From the NCBI GenBank assembly GCA_944377425.1, contig CALWEX010000085.1, positions 1 through 64,000 of the forward strand: a DNA stretch of 64,000 nt, in the 5' to 3' direction. This document shows, one piece after another, positions 44,319 through 53,964 of this stretch. Within the stretch, counting starts at the first letter, position 1; each line of letters begins with the position of its first letter. Source of the stretch: an uncultured Clostridia bacterium (GTDB taxonomy: Bacteria; Bacillota; Clostridia; Lachnospirales; Anaerotignaceae). The notes under the pieces were generated by a model. That model was not told where the DNA came from, made no database searches, and saw nothing but the letters and a program-made list of their open reading frames with translations. The position numbers and the translations under genes are program-made.

Positions 44319-44672
44319 CTAATCCAAAATTTCATCGGCAATATTTTTAATTTCCTCAATTTTTTCTATTGCCTCACCGCTTATGCCGCGGCTTTTTTCT
44401 ATCTCCTGAGCAAGACTTTTAATTCGGCGTACAGATTCTTTTTGAATACCGAATTTCTCTACAAGTTTGAGCCTTTGTTCATAGCTTAAAAGTATATTTT
44501 CTGTTCTTTTAAGCAAATCCCTAACAGCCTGCCGGCTTATGCCCAGCTCCTCACCTATTTCTGTAAGAGAACAGTCGTTAAGGTAATAGTATTCAAAAAT
44601 TGTCTTTTGCTTTTGTGTAAGAAGCTCTCCGTAAAAGTCATATAAAAGTGTGGCCTTCAAAATATCATCCAT
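44319..44672 (-). CDS. ylxM: YlxM-like DNA-binding/SRP-associated helix-turn-helix protein
   Basis: A 117-residue protein of the YlxM/p13 family. The helix-turn-helix region is LTEIGEELGISRQAVRDLLK (about 35-54) and the N-terminus reads LYDFYGELLTQKQKTIFEYYYLND. In streptococci YlxM modulates SRP. It is the first gene after a strong promoter and is co-transcribed with ffh. Confidence 0.92.
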   Translation of the reverse strand: MDDILKATLLYDFYGELLTQKQKTIFEYYYLNDCSLTEIGEELGISRQAVRDLLKRTENILLSYEQRLKLVEKFGIQKESVRRIKSLAQEIEKSRGISGEAIEKIEEIKNIADEILD

Positions 44673-44722
44673 ATCAGTGACCCCTATATAATATGTAAAG
44701 CAAAATTACTTTACAAGGAAGT

Positions 44723-44751
44723 ATAATACATTATTTAAGGCCGTCTGTCAA
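44723..44751 (-). promoter_or_regulatory. strong promoter of ylxM-ffh-rpsP-khpA
   Basis: TTGACA (44751-44746), 17-base spacer, TATTAT (44728-44723) on the minus strand, about 50 bases before ylxM. This is the best housekeeping promoter in the window. It lies in the only gap of the smc-ftsY-ylxM-ffh array. Confidence 0.8.
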
Positions 44752-44780
44752 GTATTTTTCCTTTACAAAGCAAAATAAAT

Positions 44781-46121
44781 TTACTCAGCATCAAAAAGAG
44801 CTTTTGCAAAGCTTTCAGGATTAAACTTCTGCAAATCGTCTATGCCTTCTCCAACTCCTATATAACGCACAGGAATTTGAAGCTCTGACTTAATGGCAAC
44901 TACAATACCGCCTTTTGCTGTACCGTCAAGCTTTGTAAGTATTATGCCTGTTATATCTGTTACCTCTTTAAAAAGTTTAGCCTGCTGAAGTGCATTTTGT
45001 CCTGTTGTAGCATCAAGAACAAGGAATACTTCTTTGTTAGCCTCAGGATATTCTCTTTCTATAACCTTAGAAATCTTTTTAAGCTCTTCCATAAGGTTTT
45101 TCTTGTTATGCAGTCTTCCAGCTGTATCACAAATAAGTATGTCTGTTTTTCTATTTTTAGCCGCATTGGCTGCGTCAAAAACAACTGCCGCTGGGTCTGA
45201 GTTTTCCTCATGCTTAATTACATCAACACCGCATCTTTTGCCCCATACCATAAGCTGGTCAATAGCTGCCGCCCTAAATGTATCAGCTGCGGCAAGCATA
45301 ACGCTTTTGCCTTCTTTTTTATAAACAGATGCAAGTTTGCCTATAGTAGTTGTTTTTCCAACACCGTTTACGCCTATAACAAGCAAAACTGTAGGCTCTT
45401 TAAGTGAAAACTCCTCTTCGCAGCCTTCTGTAAGTATAGCGCTTATTTCCTCACAAAGCATATCTTTAATTTTAGATGGGTCTGTTACATTTTCTTTTTT
45501 AACACGCTTTCTAAGGTTATCACAAATATCCATTGTGGTTTGAACGCCTAAGTCTGCCATAATTAAAGCTTCTTCAAGCTCCTCAAAAAGGTCTTCGTCA
45601 ATTTTAGTAAAAGCACCCAAAACACTATCTACACTGCCAAGAATATTTTTACGTGTTTTGCCAAGGCCTTCTTTAAGACGAGCAAAAAATCCTTTTTTAG
45701 GCGCTTCGCTTTCCGGCTCAGTTTCTGAATTATTTTCAGTTTCTTCAATATTATTTTCTTCATCAGAAGATGTCTGGCCACTATGTACATCTTCTGTTTC
45801 TTCTTGTTCAGGTTCAATTACTGCTGTATCAGTTTCTTTAGATAATTCTGTTTTTTCCTCTTCTTCTGGTAATTCAATATTTTCTGTTATTTCTTTTTCT
45901 ATTTCCTCAACTACTAATTCTTCTGATGTACTTTCTGAATCATCTGTTTCGTTACTTTCAGCAGTATTTTCATTTTGGCATATTTCTTCTGTTGGCACCT
46001 CTTGTGCATCTTCTAATGTAGTTTCCTGTAATTCTTCCTGAATATTAGAAACTACACTTTCATCAGTGCTTTCGCCTTTGTTATCTTTATTTTTATTCTT
46101 AAAAAAATCAAATAAACCCAT
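44781..46121 (-). CDS. ftsY: SRP receptor FtsY
   Basis: A 446-residue SRP GTPase. A very acidic Glu/Thr-rich domain (about 15-140) precedes the N and G domains; GVNGVGKTTTIGKLA is the P-loop, then AADTFRAAA, DTAGRLHNK and TKLDGTAKGG. The acidic part is longer than in most Firmicutes FtsY and probably lies at the membrane surface. It overlaps nothing; smc ends one base upstream. Confidence 0.95.
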   Translation of the reverse strand: MGLFDFFKNKNKDNKGESTDESVVSNIQEELQETTLEDAQEVPTEEICQNENTAESNETDDSESTSEELVVEEIEKEITENIELPEEEEKTELSKETDTAVIEPEQEETEDVHSGQTSSDEENNIEETENNSETEPESEAPKKGFFARLKEGLGKTRKNILGSVDSVLGAFTKIDEDLFEELEEALIMADLGVQTTMDICDNLRKRVKKENVTDPSKIKDMLCEEISAILTEGCEEEFSLKEPTVLLVIGVNGVGKTTTIGKLASVYKKEGKSVMLAAADTFRAAAIDQLMVWGKRCGVDVIKHEENSDPAAVVFDAANAAKNRKTDILICDTAGRLHNKKNLMEELKKISKVIEREYPEANKEVFLVLDATTGQNALQQAKLFKEVTDITGIILTKLDGTAKGGIVVAIKSELQIPVRYIGVGEGIDDLQKFNPESFAKALFDAE

Positions 46122-46122
46122 T

Positions 46123-49100
46123 TTATACCTCCGTATCCTTTATATCATCAAACTTAACAGACAGTACTTTGGAAATACCCTTTTCCTGCATTGTAACACC
46201 GTAAAGCACATCTGCCGCCTCCATAGTGCCTTTCCTGTGGCTTATAACTATAAACTGTGTTGTACCAGAAAATCGCTGTAAATATCTGGCAAACCTTTTA
46301 ACATTAGCATCATCAAGAGCCGCTTCTATCTCGTCTAAAACACAAAACGGTGATGGCTTCATTTTTAATATAGCAAACAAAATAGCTATTGCCGTAAGTG
46401 CTCTTTCTCCACCTGAAAGAAGCATCATATTTTGAGTTGTCTTTCCCGGCGGCTGAACTATAATATCTATTCCACTTTCCAGTATATCATTTGAGTCTGA
46501 TAATTTTAATAATGCCTTGCCTCCGCCGAACATTTCTCTAAAAACTTCGTTGAAGTTCTGAGATATAAGCCCGAACTGGTTGGCAAACTGTTCTTTCATA
46601 AGCCTTTCTAAATCATCTATAATTTTTAAAAGGTTATCTTCTGCATTTTTAATATCATCCCTTTGGGTTGTAAGGAAATTATATCTTTCACTTACTTTGG
46701 CGTACTCATCTATTGAGCTTACATTTACACTGCCTAATTCTTTTATACTGTAGCGCAGCTCTTTTGCTCTTTTTTCTTCTGTGCTGTAATTGGTGTTAAC
46801 ATCCTGAATTTCTTTAGCTTGATGGTATGTAATTTCATACTGCTCCCAAACTGAATTAAAGAGCTTGTCCTTTTCATTTTTTAAATTTTCAACAGATGTT
46901 TCATACTTAAAAAGAGCGTTTTTAAGGTTTGAAATAGTTTCATAACCTGTTTTTATAAATACAGATGTGTTTTCAATCTGTCGGCTTATTTCACTTCTCT
47001 TGTCAACTGCCTCTTTAAGTTCTTTTTGGCTTTCTTCTATTTTTTCTTTAAGGCTTGAAATCACCATTTCTGTGTCTTTAAGCTCAGCTTCTTTAGCCTT
47101 AACAGCTTCTTTATATTCATTTTTAAGCTGTGAATAATTAATATTCTCTTTTTCTGCTTCACTAAGCTCGGTCTTAAGACGCAGTATGTTTTCTCTTATA
47201 GAATTTCTTTCCTGCTCAAGAGACGAAATTGATACCTTAACCGATGTAATATCAGAAATAATTGCATCTCTTTTCTCTTTAGACTCGTCTATAAACTGTC
47301 TAAAACTTTCAATGTCTTTGTCTGTCTGCTCTATTTCAGCCTCAGCTTTTTCCAGTTTTTCAGTCATTACCTGAATGTTGTTTTCTGTTTCTGAAATATT
47401 CTTTTCGTTAAAAAGCTTTTCATCTTCATTATTTTTAACCAACAGCTCATAGTCATTTATGGCACTTTGTGCCCTTTGAACATCTTCTGCAAGTGAGTTT
47501 TTTTCCAAATCAAGCTTGTGCAGTTCAAGAGAAATATCGTTTATTTTATCTTCTATTTCTTTTTTACTTTCAGAAAGGTCTTTTATATCGCTTTTTAAGT
47601 CTTCAGCATCGTTTTCCAACTGAGCTATGAAACTTTTAAGCTCATCTATTTCACGGCTTCTGCCAAATATACCAGAAGATTTTTTTGTAATGCTGCCACC
47701 TGTCATGGCACCGCCTGGATTAATAACATCACCGTCAAGAGTTACTATTCTGTATTTTCTGCCTGTAAGAGATGAAACCTTAATAGCATAGTCCATATTT
47801 TCAGTTATTATAACCCTGCCCAAAAGGCTTAATACTATTTTTGAATATCGGCTGTTAAATGATACCAAATCACTTCCTATGCCGCACACCCCTACATAAT
47901 TAAGTATTGTGTTTTTGTTTTCTATCTCACGGCCGTTAATTACATTAACAGGCATAAAAGTAGCACGTCCCAAAGAGCTTCGTTTAAGGTATTCTATAGC
48001 GGCCTTAGCGCTGTACTCATCACTTGTTATTATGTTCTGTACAGCCGAGCCTAAAGCTATTTCTATTGCTGTTTCATACTTTGCCTCAGTATTTATAAGC
48101 TCTCCCACAGCACCTTCTATACCCTTTAATGTTCCTTTAGCGCCTTCTTTAAGAACACTTTTAACGCTTTTGTAGTACCCGTCAAAGTCATTTTTCATAT
48201 CCTGAAGCACTCTATGGCGCGATACAGCTTCGGCATATTTCGACAAAGTATGCTTCTGTTTTGCTTCAGTTTTTTCAAGGCTTACAATAACTGTATTTTT
48301 TTCTTTATTAAGGTTTTCAAGTATATTTTTATACTTATTCAGCTTATCAGCATTTTCTGAAAGCATTTTGTTAACCGAAAGCATATGCACATCAGCTTGC
48401 TTAAGCTTGCCTTTTGCAACACTTAATGCATTTTCAAGCTGTTCTTTTTTGTTTTGTGCCTGTTTTAAATGAATACGGCTGTTTTCAATATCTGTTTTAA
48501 TAACAGCAGAGTCACGCATTTTTTCAAATACGTCACTTTTATATTTATTAAGTTTTTCTTCGCTTTCGTTTAAGTCATCGCTGAATTTTTTAAATTCATT
48601 TTCTTTTTTATCAAGTTCATTATGAAGCTCATTAAGCTTAATATCACAGGCTGACTCTTTTGATTTAAAAACATTTATATCGCCTTGAATCTTTTCGGCT
48701 TTTAAACCTACGGATTTAAAATCGCTTTCAGTTTTTTGTATTTTTTCGTTAAAGTTTGAAATCTGCTCCTCTAAAAGCCGAATATGCCCAGTTTTTTCTT
48801 GGTAAGCTTCAGTATCATATTTAATGAGTTCTTCATTTTTTTCTATTAAAGCATTAATGCTTTTTTCTTCATCTTTTAAGGTTTGCGAAAGCTCAATATC
48901 AGTGTTATATTTACTCTCGTTTTGTGCAATGTCATTTTTAGTTATTGAAATATTATTCTCGTTTTGGGCTATTTTATCTTCTATTTTATCTACATCAATC
49001 AGGAATAAATTGATTTCGCATTTTTTCAGTTCTTCCTTAAGCATAAGGTATTTTTTAGCGCTTTGGCTTTGTATACGCAAAGGCTCAAGAGTGCCTTCTA

Positions 49101-49692
49101 TTTCTGAAATAATATCTTCCACACGAAGAAGGTTTTCTTTTTCATTTTCAAGTTTTCCAATAGCCTCAAGGCGTCTTGACCTATATTTGGCAATGCCTGC
49201 CGCTTCCTCAAAAAGTCGGCGCCTGTCTTCGCTTTTAGTGCTTAAAATTTCGTCTATTCTTCCCTGACCTATAATTGAGTAGCCTTCACGGCCTACACCA
49301 GTATCCATAAAAAGCTCGTTTATATCTTTAAGCCTGCAAGGTGTGCCGTTAATTGTGTATTTACTCTCTCCAGAGCGGAATACCGTTCTTTTAACTGTTA
49401 TTTCGGAATAATTAAGCGGTATCATACCGTCCTCGTTATCAAGAGTAATATAAACTTCCGCAAATCCTATAGGCTTTCTTGTATCTGTTCCGGCAAATAT
49501 TACATCTTCCATTTTATCGCCTCTGAGCATTTTAACTCTCTGCTCACCAAGAACCCACCTTATGGCGTCGGATATATTACTCTTTCCGCTTCCGTTAGGT
49601 CCAACAACGGCTGTAACACCTTTATTAAATTCAAGACGCACTTTATCTGGGAACGATTTAAAACCATGTAGCCCAATTTCTTTTAAATACAT
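46123..49692 (-). CDS. smc: chromosome segregation SMC ATPase
   Basis: A 1189-residue SMC protein. Walker A GPNGSGKSN (about 32-40) with DAIRWVLGEQ, long coiled coils (about 165-500 and 680-1020), a hinge (about 515-665; VGELINTEAKYETAIEIALG, GGAMTGGSIT) and the C-terminal signature LLSGGERALTAIA with Walker B FCVLDEIEAALDDANV. It works with ScpA/ScpB, coded elsewhere in the window. It follows rluD by 8 bases; the rnc gene that normally precedes smc is not here. Confidence 0.97.
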   Translation of the reverse strand: MYLKEIGLHGFKSFPDKVRLEFNKGVTAVVGPNGSGKSNISDAIRWVLGEQRVKMLRGDKMEDVIFAGTDTRKPIGFAEVYITLDNEDGMIPLNYSEITVKRTVFRSGESKYTINGTPCRLKDINELFMDTGVGREGYSIIGQGRIDEILSTKSEDRRRLFEEAAGIAKYRSRRLEAIGKLENEKENLLRVEDIISEIEGTLEPLRIQSQSAKKYLMLKEELKKCEINLFLIDVDKIEDKIAQNENNISITKNDIAQNESKYNTDIELSQTLKDEEKSINALIEKNEELIKYDTEAYQEKTGHIRLLEEQISNFNEKIQKTESDFKSVGLKAEKIQGDINVFKSKESACDIKLNELHNELDKKENEFKKFSDDLNESEEKLNKYKSDVFEKMRDSAVIKTDIENSRIHLKQAQNKKEQLENALSVAKGKLKQADVHMLSVNKMLSENADKLNKYKNILENLNKEKNTVIVSLEKTEAKQKHTLSKYAEAVSRHRVLQDMKNDFDGYYKSVKSVLKEGAKGTLKGIEGAVGELINTEAKYETAIEIALGSAVQNIITSDEYSAKAAIEYLKRSSLGRATFMPVNVINGREIENKNTILNYVGVCGIGSDLVSFNSRYSKIVLSLLGRVIITENMDYAIKVSSLTGRKYRIVTLDGDVINPGGAMTGGSITKKSSGIFGRSREIDELKSFIAQLENDAEDLKSDIKDLSESKKEIEDKINDISLELHKLDLEKNSLAEDVQRAQSAINDYELLVKNNEDEKLFNEKNISETENNIQVMTEKLEKAEAEIEQTDKDIESFRQFIDESKEKRDAIISDITSVKVSISSLEQERNSIRENILRLKTELSEAEKENINYSQLKNEYKEAVKAKEAELKDTEMVISSLKEKIEESQKELKEAVDKRSEISRQIENTSVFIKTGYETISNLKNALFKYETSVENLKNEKDKLFNSVWEQYEITYHQAKEIQDVNTNYSTEEKRAKELRYSIKELGSVNVSSIDEYAKVSERYNFLTTQRDDIKNAEDNLLKIIDDLERLMKEQFANQFGLISQNFNEVFREMFGGGKALLKLSDSNDILESGIDIIVQPPGKTTQNMMLLSGGERALTAIAILFAILKMKPSPFCVLDEIEAALDDANVKRFARYLQRFSGTTQFIVISHRKGTMEAADVLYGVTMQEKGISKVLSVKFDDIKDTEV

Positions 49693-49700
49693 AAAACACC

Positions 49701-50621
49701 TCAGAACTGATTATTCCTGAACCTGTTTAGCAGGTTAGTAAAATATTCCGGCACCTGTGACTCAAACTCCACATACTCGCCTGTTTTAGGATGATTAAAG
49801 CCTAAAAGTGCCGCATGGAGAACCTGTCCCGTTAATTTATATGGCTGTTTTTCACTGCAGTAAACATTATCGCCTAAAAGCGGATGACCTATTGATGCCA
49901 TGTGTACCCTTATTTGATGAGTCCTACCTGTTTCAAGCTCAGCTTCTACATATGTGTACCTGCCAAAACGTTCCAAAACATTAAAATGAGTTACGGCTCT
50001 CCTTCCACCAGCAACAACAGCCATTTTTTTCCTATCTTTAGGATTTCTGCCAATAGGTTTATCAACTGTTATGTTGTCTTCTTTAATATTTCCCACAACA
50101 ATGGCTTTATATTTTCGGCTTATACTGTGCTCCGCAAACTGTACCGCAAGTGATTTATGAGCCGCATCGCTTTTTGAAACAACAATTACACCTGATGTAT
50201 TCATGTCAATCCTATGCACAATGCCCGGTCTTAACATACCGTTAATTCCACTTAAACTGCCTTTGCAGTGGAAAAGCAAAGCATTTACAACCGTACCGCT
50301 GTAATGCCCTGGAGCTGGATGAACAACCATACCTTGAGGTTTATTAATAACTATAATGTCGTCATCTTCGTACAGTATATCAAGCTTAATATCCTCAGCC
50401 AAAACTTCCAAAGGCTCAGGGTCTGGAATTTCAATATCTATAATATCATCTTTTCTTAAACGATAATTGCTTTTTACCGGCTTTGAGTTTACTGTAACCT
50501 TGCCTTCTGAAATAAGCTTCTGCACTTGGCTTCTGGAAAGCTCATCTCTCAGCAGAGAAACATATACATCTATTCTTTTTCCGGTATCCTCATTTTCCGG
50601 TGAAACAGTAAAATATTCCAT
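49701..50621 (-). CDS. RluD-type 23S rRNA pseudouridine synthase
   Basis: A 306-residue enzyme. An S4 domain (about 1-80) precedes the RluA-fold catalytic domain with HRIDMNTSGVIVVSKSDAAH (catalytic aspartate) and PGIVHR upstream of it; ELETGRTHQIRVHMASIGHP is also typical. RluD-type enzymes modify helix 69; the RluA/RluC/RluD class cannot be separated with certainty. It follows lspA across a long hairpin. Confidence 0.92.
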   Translation of the reverse strand: MEYFTVSPENEDTGKRIDVYVSLLRDELSRSQVQKLISEGKVTVNSKPVKSNYRLRKDDIIDIEIPDPEPLEVLAEDIKLDILYEDDDIIVINKPQGMVVHPAPGHYSGTVVNALLFHCKGSLSGINGMLRPGIVHRIDMNTSGVIVVSKSDAAHKSLAVQFAEHSISRKYKAIVVGNIKEDNITVDKPIGRNPKDRKKMAVVAGGRRAVTHFNVLERFGRYTYVEAELETGRTHQIRVHMASIGHPLLGDNVYCSEKQPYKLTGQVLHAALLGFNHPKTGEYVEFESQVPEYFTNLLNRFRNNQF

Positions 50622-50681
50622 ATTATCTCCATTTAACTATTTTTTCTTACAAACAAAAAGTATAATATCTATTCAGCGTAA

Positions 50682-50739
50682 AAAGACGGTTTTTATCCAA
50701 TGCCGCATAACTAAATACAGTATCGGTTTTACCGTCTTT
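50682..50739 (-). terminator. long hairpin after lspA
   Basis: Wait-length hairpin: AAAGACGGU at one end pairs with ACCGUCUUU at the other around about 40 bases, then UUACGC on the minus strand. It lies between rluD's start and the lspA stop; on the map order, rluD is downstream of it only for its own transcript. Its function as terminator is uncertain because the loop is long. Confidence 0.35.
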
Positions 50740-50758
50740 AATAAACCAAAATTATAAG

Positions 50759-51226
50759 TTATTTTTTATTATCATCTTTTATAACAAACAGAAACATAAA
50801 GGCCAACAGTATAGTGCCTGCAACAACATATATATCGGCAACATTAAACACAGGCCATGTAATAAATGTTGTTTCAAAATAATCAACAACATATCCTCTT
50901 AAAAGCCTGTCTATAGCATTGCCCCATGCTCCGGCAAGTATTAGAATAATAGAAATCTTTACATAAAAATATTCTTTTGCCTTAGGCATATATTTTTTCA
51001 AATATACAAAAGCTACTGCTGTTACAATAACAGTTACTATTATAAAAAACCATCTGGCGCCATTGAGCATTCCAAAAGCCGCACCGCGGTTTTCGACAAA
51101 TGTAAGGTTCATAAAACCTTTTACAAGCTCAACACTTCCCACAGGCTTTAAATATTCCAAAGCCAAAAACTTGCTTATTTGGTCTATAACAGTTAGTATA
51201 ACAGCCGACAAAACAACTAAAACCAT
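50759..51226 (-). CDS. lspA: lipoprotein signal peptidase
   Basis: A 155-residue aspartyl protease of the membrane with four transmembrane segments. It removes signal peptides from prolipoproteins after lipidation, such as the lipoproteins seen in this window. The catalytic aspartates sit in GNAIDRLLRGYVVDYF and VFNVADIYV; ENRGAAFG is also conserved. It follows aroB by 4 bases. Confidence 0.95.
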   Translation of the reverse strand: MVLVVLSAVILTVIDQISKFLALEYLKPVGSVELVKGFMNLTFVENRGAAFGMLNGARWFFIIVTVIVTAVAFVYLKKYMPKAKEYFYVKISIILILAGAWGNAIDRLLRGYVVDYFETTFITWPVFNVADIYVVAGTILLAFMFLFVIKDDNKK

Positions 51227-51230
51227 TTCA

Positions 51231-52313
51231 TCACCTTAAAACTGCGTTTATAGCGCCATAAATTTCTTCTTTGTCAACATTTGTTGTGCTAAAAGGCTTG
51301 CCATAGCTTTCAAGCAGTACAAAGCTAAGCTGATTATTCTTTACCTTTTTATCAAGGAACATCTGGCTGTATATCTCATCTGCCGTAATACCGCTGATAT
51401 TAAGCGGAAGATTAAAATACTCCAAAAGAGAAATCAACTCTTTATACTCTTTTTCGTTTACAGTTCCTCTTTTAAGACAAATATTAAAAACTGCCTTCAT
51501 TCCCAGTGCTACACACTCACCATGAAGAAGTGTAAAATTCATTTTTGTTTCTATGGCATGGCCTATTGTATGGCCAAAATTAAGTATCTCCCTTAACCCG
51601 CCTTCTTTCTCGTCTTTGGATACAACCTCAGCTTTTATTTTACAGCATTTTTTTATAATGTGCTTTAAAGCGTCTTTATCTCTGCCTGCTATAGCTTCTT
51701 TATTATTAATTATATATTCTGTAAAGTCGTGGGAATATATAGGCCCGTATTTAATAACCTCTGCCATACCTGCGTTAAACTCTCTCTCCGGCAGAGTGTT
51801 AAGTGTTTCTGTATTTATGTATACAAAATCCGGCTGATAAAAAGCGCCTATTATATTTTTGCTGTTTTTAAAATCAACACCAACTTTTCCGCCTACTGAG
51901 CTGTCAACCTGAGCAAGAAGTGTTGTAGGTATTTGAATAAACTTTATTCCTCTTAAATAAGTTGCCGCCGCAAAGCCTGCCATATCACCGCAAACGCCGC
52001 CGCCTAAGCCAGCAACAACTGTTTTTCTGTCTATATGGTTCTCCAAAAAAAAGCTGTAAAAATCAGATATAGTATTCAAATTTTTACTTTTTTCTCCAGC
52101 ATCAAAGGTATATACAAAAACACTCTCGAAATAATTTTCCAGAGCGCTTTTAATCTTTTCGGTGTAAATTTTGCTTACATTGCTGTCAGTAATTATGCAG
52201 AGCTTTCTGCCAGATAAACCATTTTCCTCAACAGCTTTTTCAAGGTCATTAAAGCTGTGAGTAAAATATATAGGGTATTTTTTATCTTTTGTTTTAACAT
52301 ATATATTACTCAA
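51231..52313 (-). CDS. aroB: 3-dehydroquinate synthase
   Basis: A 360-residue enzyme of the shikimate pathway that makes 3-dehydroquinate from DAHP using NAD and zinc. GLGGGVCGDMAGFAAATYLRG, PTTLLAQVDSSVGGKVGVD and the zinc ligand histidine in LNFGHTIGHAIE are clear. It sits between ylmH and lspA, where divIVA is often found, and is far from other aro genes except aroH. Transcription from the ylm genes is likely. Confidence 0.95.
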   Translation of the reverse strand: MSNIYVKTKDKKYPIYFTHSFNDLEKAVEENGLSGRKLCIITDSNVSKIYTEKIKSALENYFESVFVYTFDAGEKSKNLNTISDFYSFFLENHIDRKTVVAGLGGGVCGDMAGFAAATYLRGIKFIQIPTTLLAQVDSSVGGKVGVDFKNSKNIIGAFYQPDFVYINTETLNTLPEREFNAGMAEVIKYGPIYSHDFTEYIINNKEAIAGRDKDALKHIIKKCCKIKAEVVSKDEKEGGLREILNFGHTIGHAIETKMNFTLLHGECVALGMKAVFNICLKRGTVNEKEYKELISLLEYFNLPLNISGITADEIYSQMFLDKKVKNNQLSFVLLESYGKPFSTTNVDKEEIYGAINAVLR

Positions 52314-52328
52314 GAGGATACCTCCCGT

Positions 52329-53114
52329 TTATACATACTTAAGCACATTTATGCTTATTCTGTCTTTTTTAGTTCTTCCGTTTATTGATAAAACTTTTAT
52401 TCTGCCATAACCACGCACTGAAACCATATCGCCTTCTGTTACGTTTTTAGATGGTGAAAGCTCAGTAATAAAATTTAAAAATACTTTTTCGCCTTCTATA
52501 AGGCTTTGTATTTTTCCTCTGGCTAAATTAAATGCACCGCCTGCTACAGCATCCAGCCTTAATGATGAAACGGTATAACTTTTTTCTTCCGTTTTAACCT
52601 CAGGAAGCTCAAATTCCTTAATGTTAAAAACTTCTGTAGAAACATTGTTTCTGCCTACTTTAACAAGGTTGGAATTTATAAAGCCTGAAATCTCTTTCTT
52701 AACATAACAAAGGGCACTGCCGTCAAAAATAATAATATCACCTATTTTTGAGCGGTCAATGCCAAGGCCGAGAACAGAGCCAAGGTAATCCCTATGGCTC
52801 ATATCGGCATAAAATTTTTTATTTGCACTTATTTTAATTATGTCTATAGGGAAATCCTCTTGGCATATATCCATATAATCCGGACAAAATCCCAACATTC
52901 GCCTTTCACATTGGCTGTTGCCGCCAAAAGACATAAATTTAATGTCCCTATATGATTGTGCTGTTTTAATTACGTCTTCCATTTGCGCAGGAGTTATAAA
53001 ATCTGAAAAAACTTTGACATGTTTTTTCAAGCACTGCTCAATTATATCTTCTATTCTTGATACAGTGGCTTTGTTTTCACTGCGCACTCCAAAAGCACCA
53101 GATGATTTAGCCAT
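52329..53114 (-). CDS. ylmH: YlmH-type S4 RNA-binding protein
   Basis: A 261-residue protein with an S4 domain at about 180-240 (LRLDAVAGGAFNLARGKIQS) behind a larger N-terminal domain (DFITPAQMEDVIK, GFCPDYMDICQEDFPID, HRDYLGSVLGLGIDRSKIGDI). YlmH has been linked to stalled-ribosome rescue in Bacillus and belongs to the division-gene cluster. It ends 15 bases before aroB and starts 19 bases after yggT. Confidence 0.92.
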   Translation of the reverse strand: MAKSSGAFGVRSENKATVSRIEDIIEQCLKKHVKVFSDFITPAQMEDVIKTAQSYRDIKFMSFGGNSQCERRMLGFCPDYMDICQEDFPIDIIKISANKKFYADMSHRDYLGSVLGLGIDRSKIGDIIIFDGSALCYVKKEISGFINSNLVKVGRNNVSTEVFNIKEFELPEVKTEEKSYTVSSLRLDAVAGGAFNLARGKIQSLIEGEKVFLNFITELSPSKNVTEGDMVSVRGYGRIKVLSINGRTKKDRISINVLKYV

Positions 53115-53133
53115 TTTAAAACACCACCCGGCC

Positions 53134-53415
53134 TTAAAGTACAGCTATAATAATAGCCTGTATTACATTGCAAGCTATTTTCATAATAAATAATGCAATA
53201 ACCGGCGAAAAATCAAGCATCATTCCGCCGCCTATAGGCGAATTATCTATCATTGAACGTACAGGCCCCAAAATAGGTTCTGTAAGCTGGTAAATAATGC
53301 CACCTACAGATGTATCCCTTATTCCAGGAAGCCATGAAAGTACTATTCTTATTAATATAAGAAAATACAGCACTTCAAAAAACTTGTCCACTGATTGAAG
53401 CAACAAATTCTGCAT
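53134..53415 (-). CDS. YggT family membrane protein (YlmG)
   Basis: A 93-residue protein with two transmembrane segments, about 12-35 and 65-90, and the family signature VLSWLPGIRDTSVGGIIYQL followed by TEPILGPVR. YlmG homologues sit beside sepF in Firmicutes and cyanobacteria and affect nucleoid or septum organisation. It ends 19 bases before ylmH. Confidence 0.9.
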   Translation of the reverse strand: MQNLLLQSVDKFFEVLYFLILIRIVLSWLPGIRDTSVGGIIYQLTEPILGPVRSMIDNSPIGGGMMLDFSPVIALFIMKIACNVIQAIIIAVL

Positions 53416-53435
53416 ATATCTCTCCAGTCAAAATA

Positions 53436-53948
53436 TTATTTTCCTTGGCTTACCCAAGGAAGTATAATTCCCTTTGTCTTAAGCTCCTCTTTAAAGTCAC
53501 CTGACACATCAACATTTTCAGGCGCTATAATAAAAATATTGTTGGCAACTCTTTGTATAGAGCCATTTAAGGAATAGCATGTACCACTTAAAAAGTCCAT
53601 TATCCTCTGAGCTATAGGGTATTCAACCTTCTCCAAGTTTACAACAACAGGTTTTCTTGCCTTTACCTCGTCGCAGATTTCCTGTGCATCCTCATAACAT
53701 TCCGGTTTAACAATGCATACCTGCATTTGAACATTGGTATGTATGCTTACTACCTGTGAAGTATTCCTTCTGGCCTGAGCAGATGAAATTCCTCTTGAAG
53801 ACTGTGAAGACTGCCTTATAGGTGAATAGTCCATATCCCTTTCGCTTTTTGAAGGGCTTTCGTATTCCTCATCATACTCATCATCATATTCGTCATCATC
53901 GTATTCTCCGCCGAATATATTTCTAACTTTATCAAATAAGCCTGCCAC
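53436..53948 (-). CDS. sepF: cell division protein SepF
   Basis: A 170-residue FtsZ anchor. A short N-terminal amphipathic helix (MAGLFDKVRNIFGGE) binds membrane, an acidic/Ser-rich linker follows and the SepF core (about 75-160) includes DAQEICDEVKARKPVVVNLE and DFLSGTCYSLNGSIQRVANNI. The last residues carry the usual IIAPENVDVSG segment. It is a partner for the FtsZ C-terminal peptide seen at 36.7 kb. Confidence 0.95.
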   Translation of the reverse strand: MAGLFDKVRNIFGGEYDDDEYDDEYDEEYESPSKSERDMDYSPIRQSSQSSRGISSAQARRNTSQVVSIHTNVQMQVCIVKPECYEDAQEICDEVKARKPVVVNLEKVEYPIAQRIMDFLSGTCYSLNGSIQRVANNIFIIAPENVDVSGDFKEELKTKGIILPWVSQGK

Positions 53949-53964
53949 TATATTTTCCCCCTAA

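Noticed and set aside
50682-50739. The long hairpin between lspA and rluD as a firm terminator
   Set aside because: The loop is about 40 bases and the U-run is only two to three bases, so it is listed at low confidence; it lies after the rluD start and thus outside the rluD-smc transcript, and would act only on a transcript that enters from the right.
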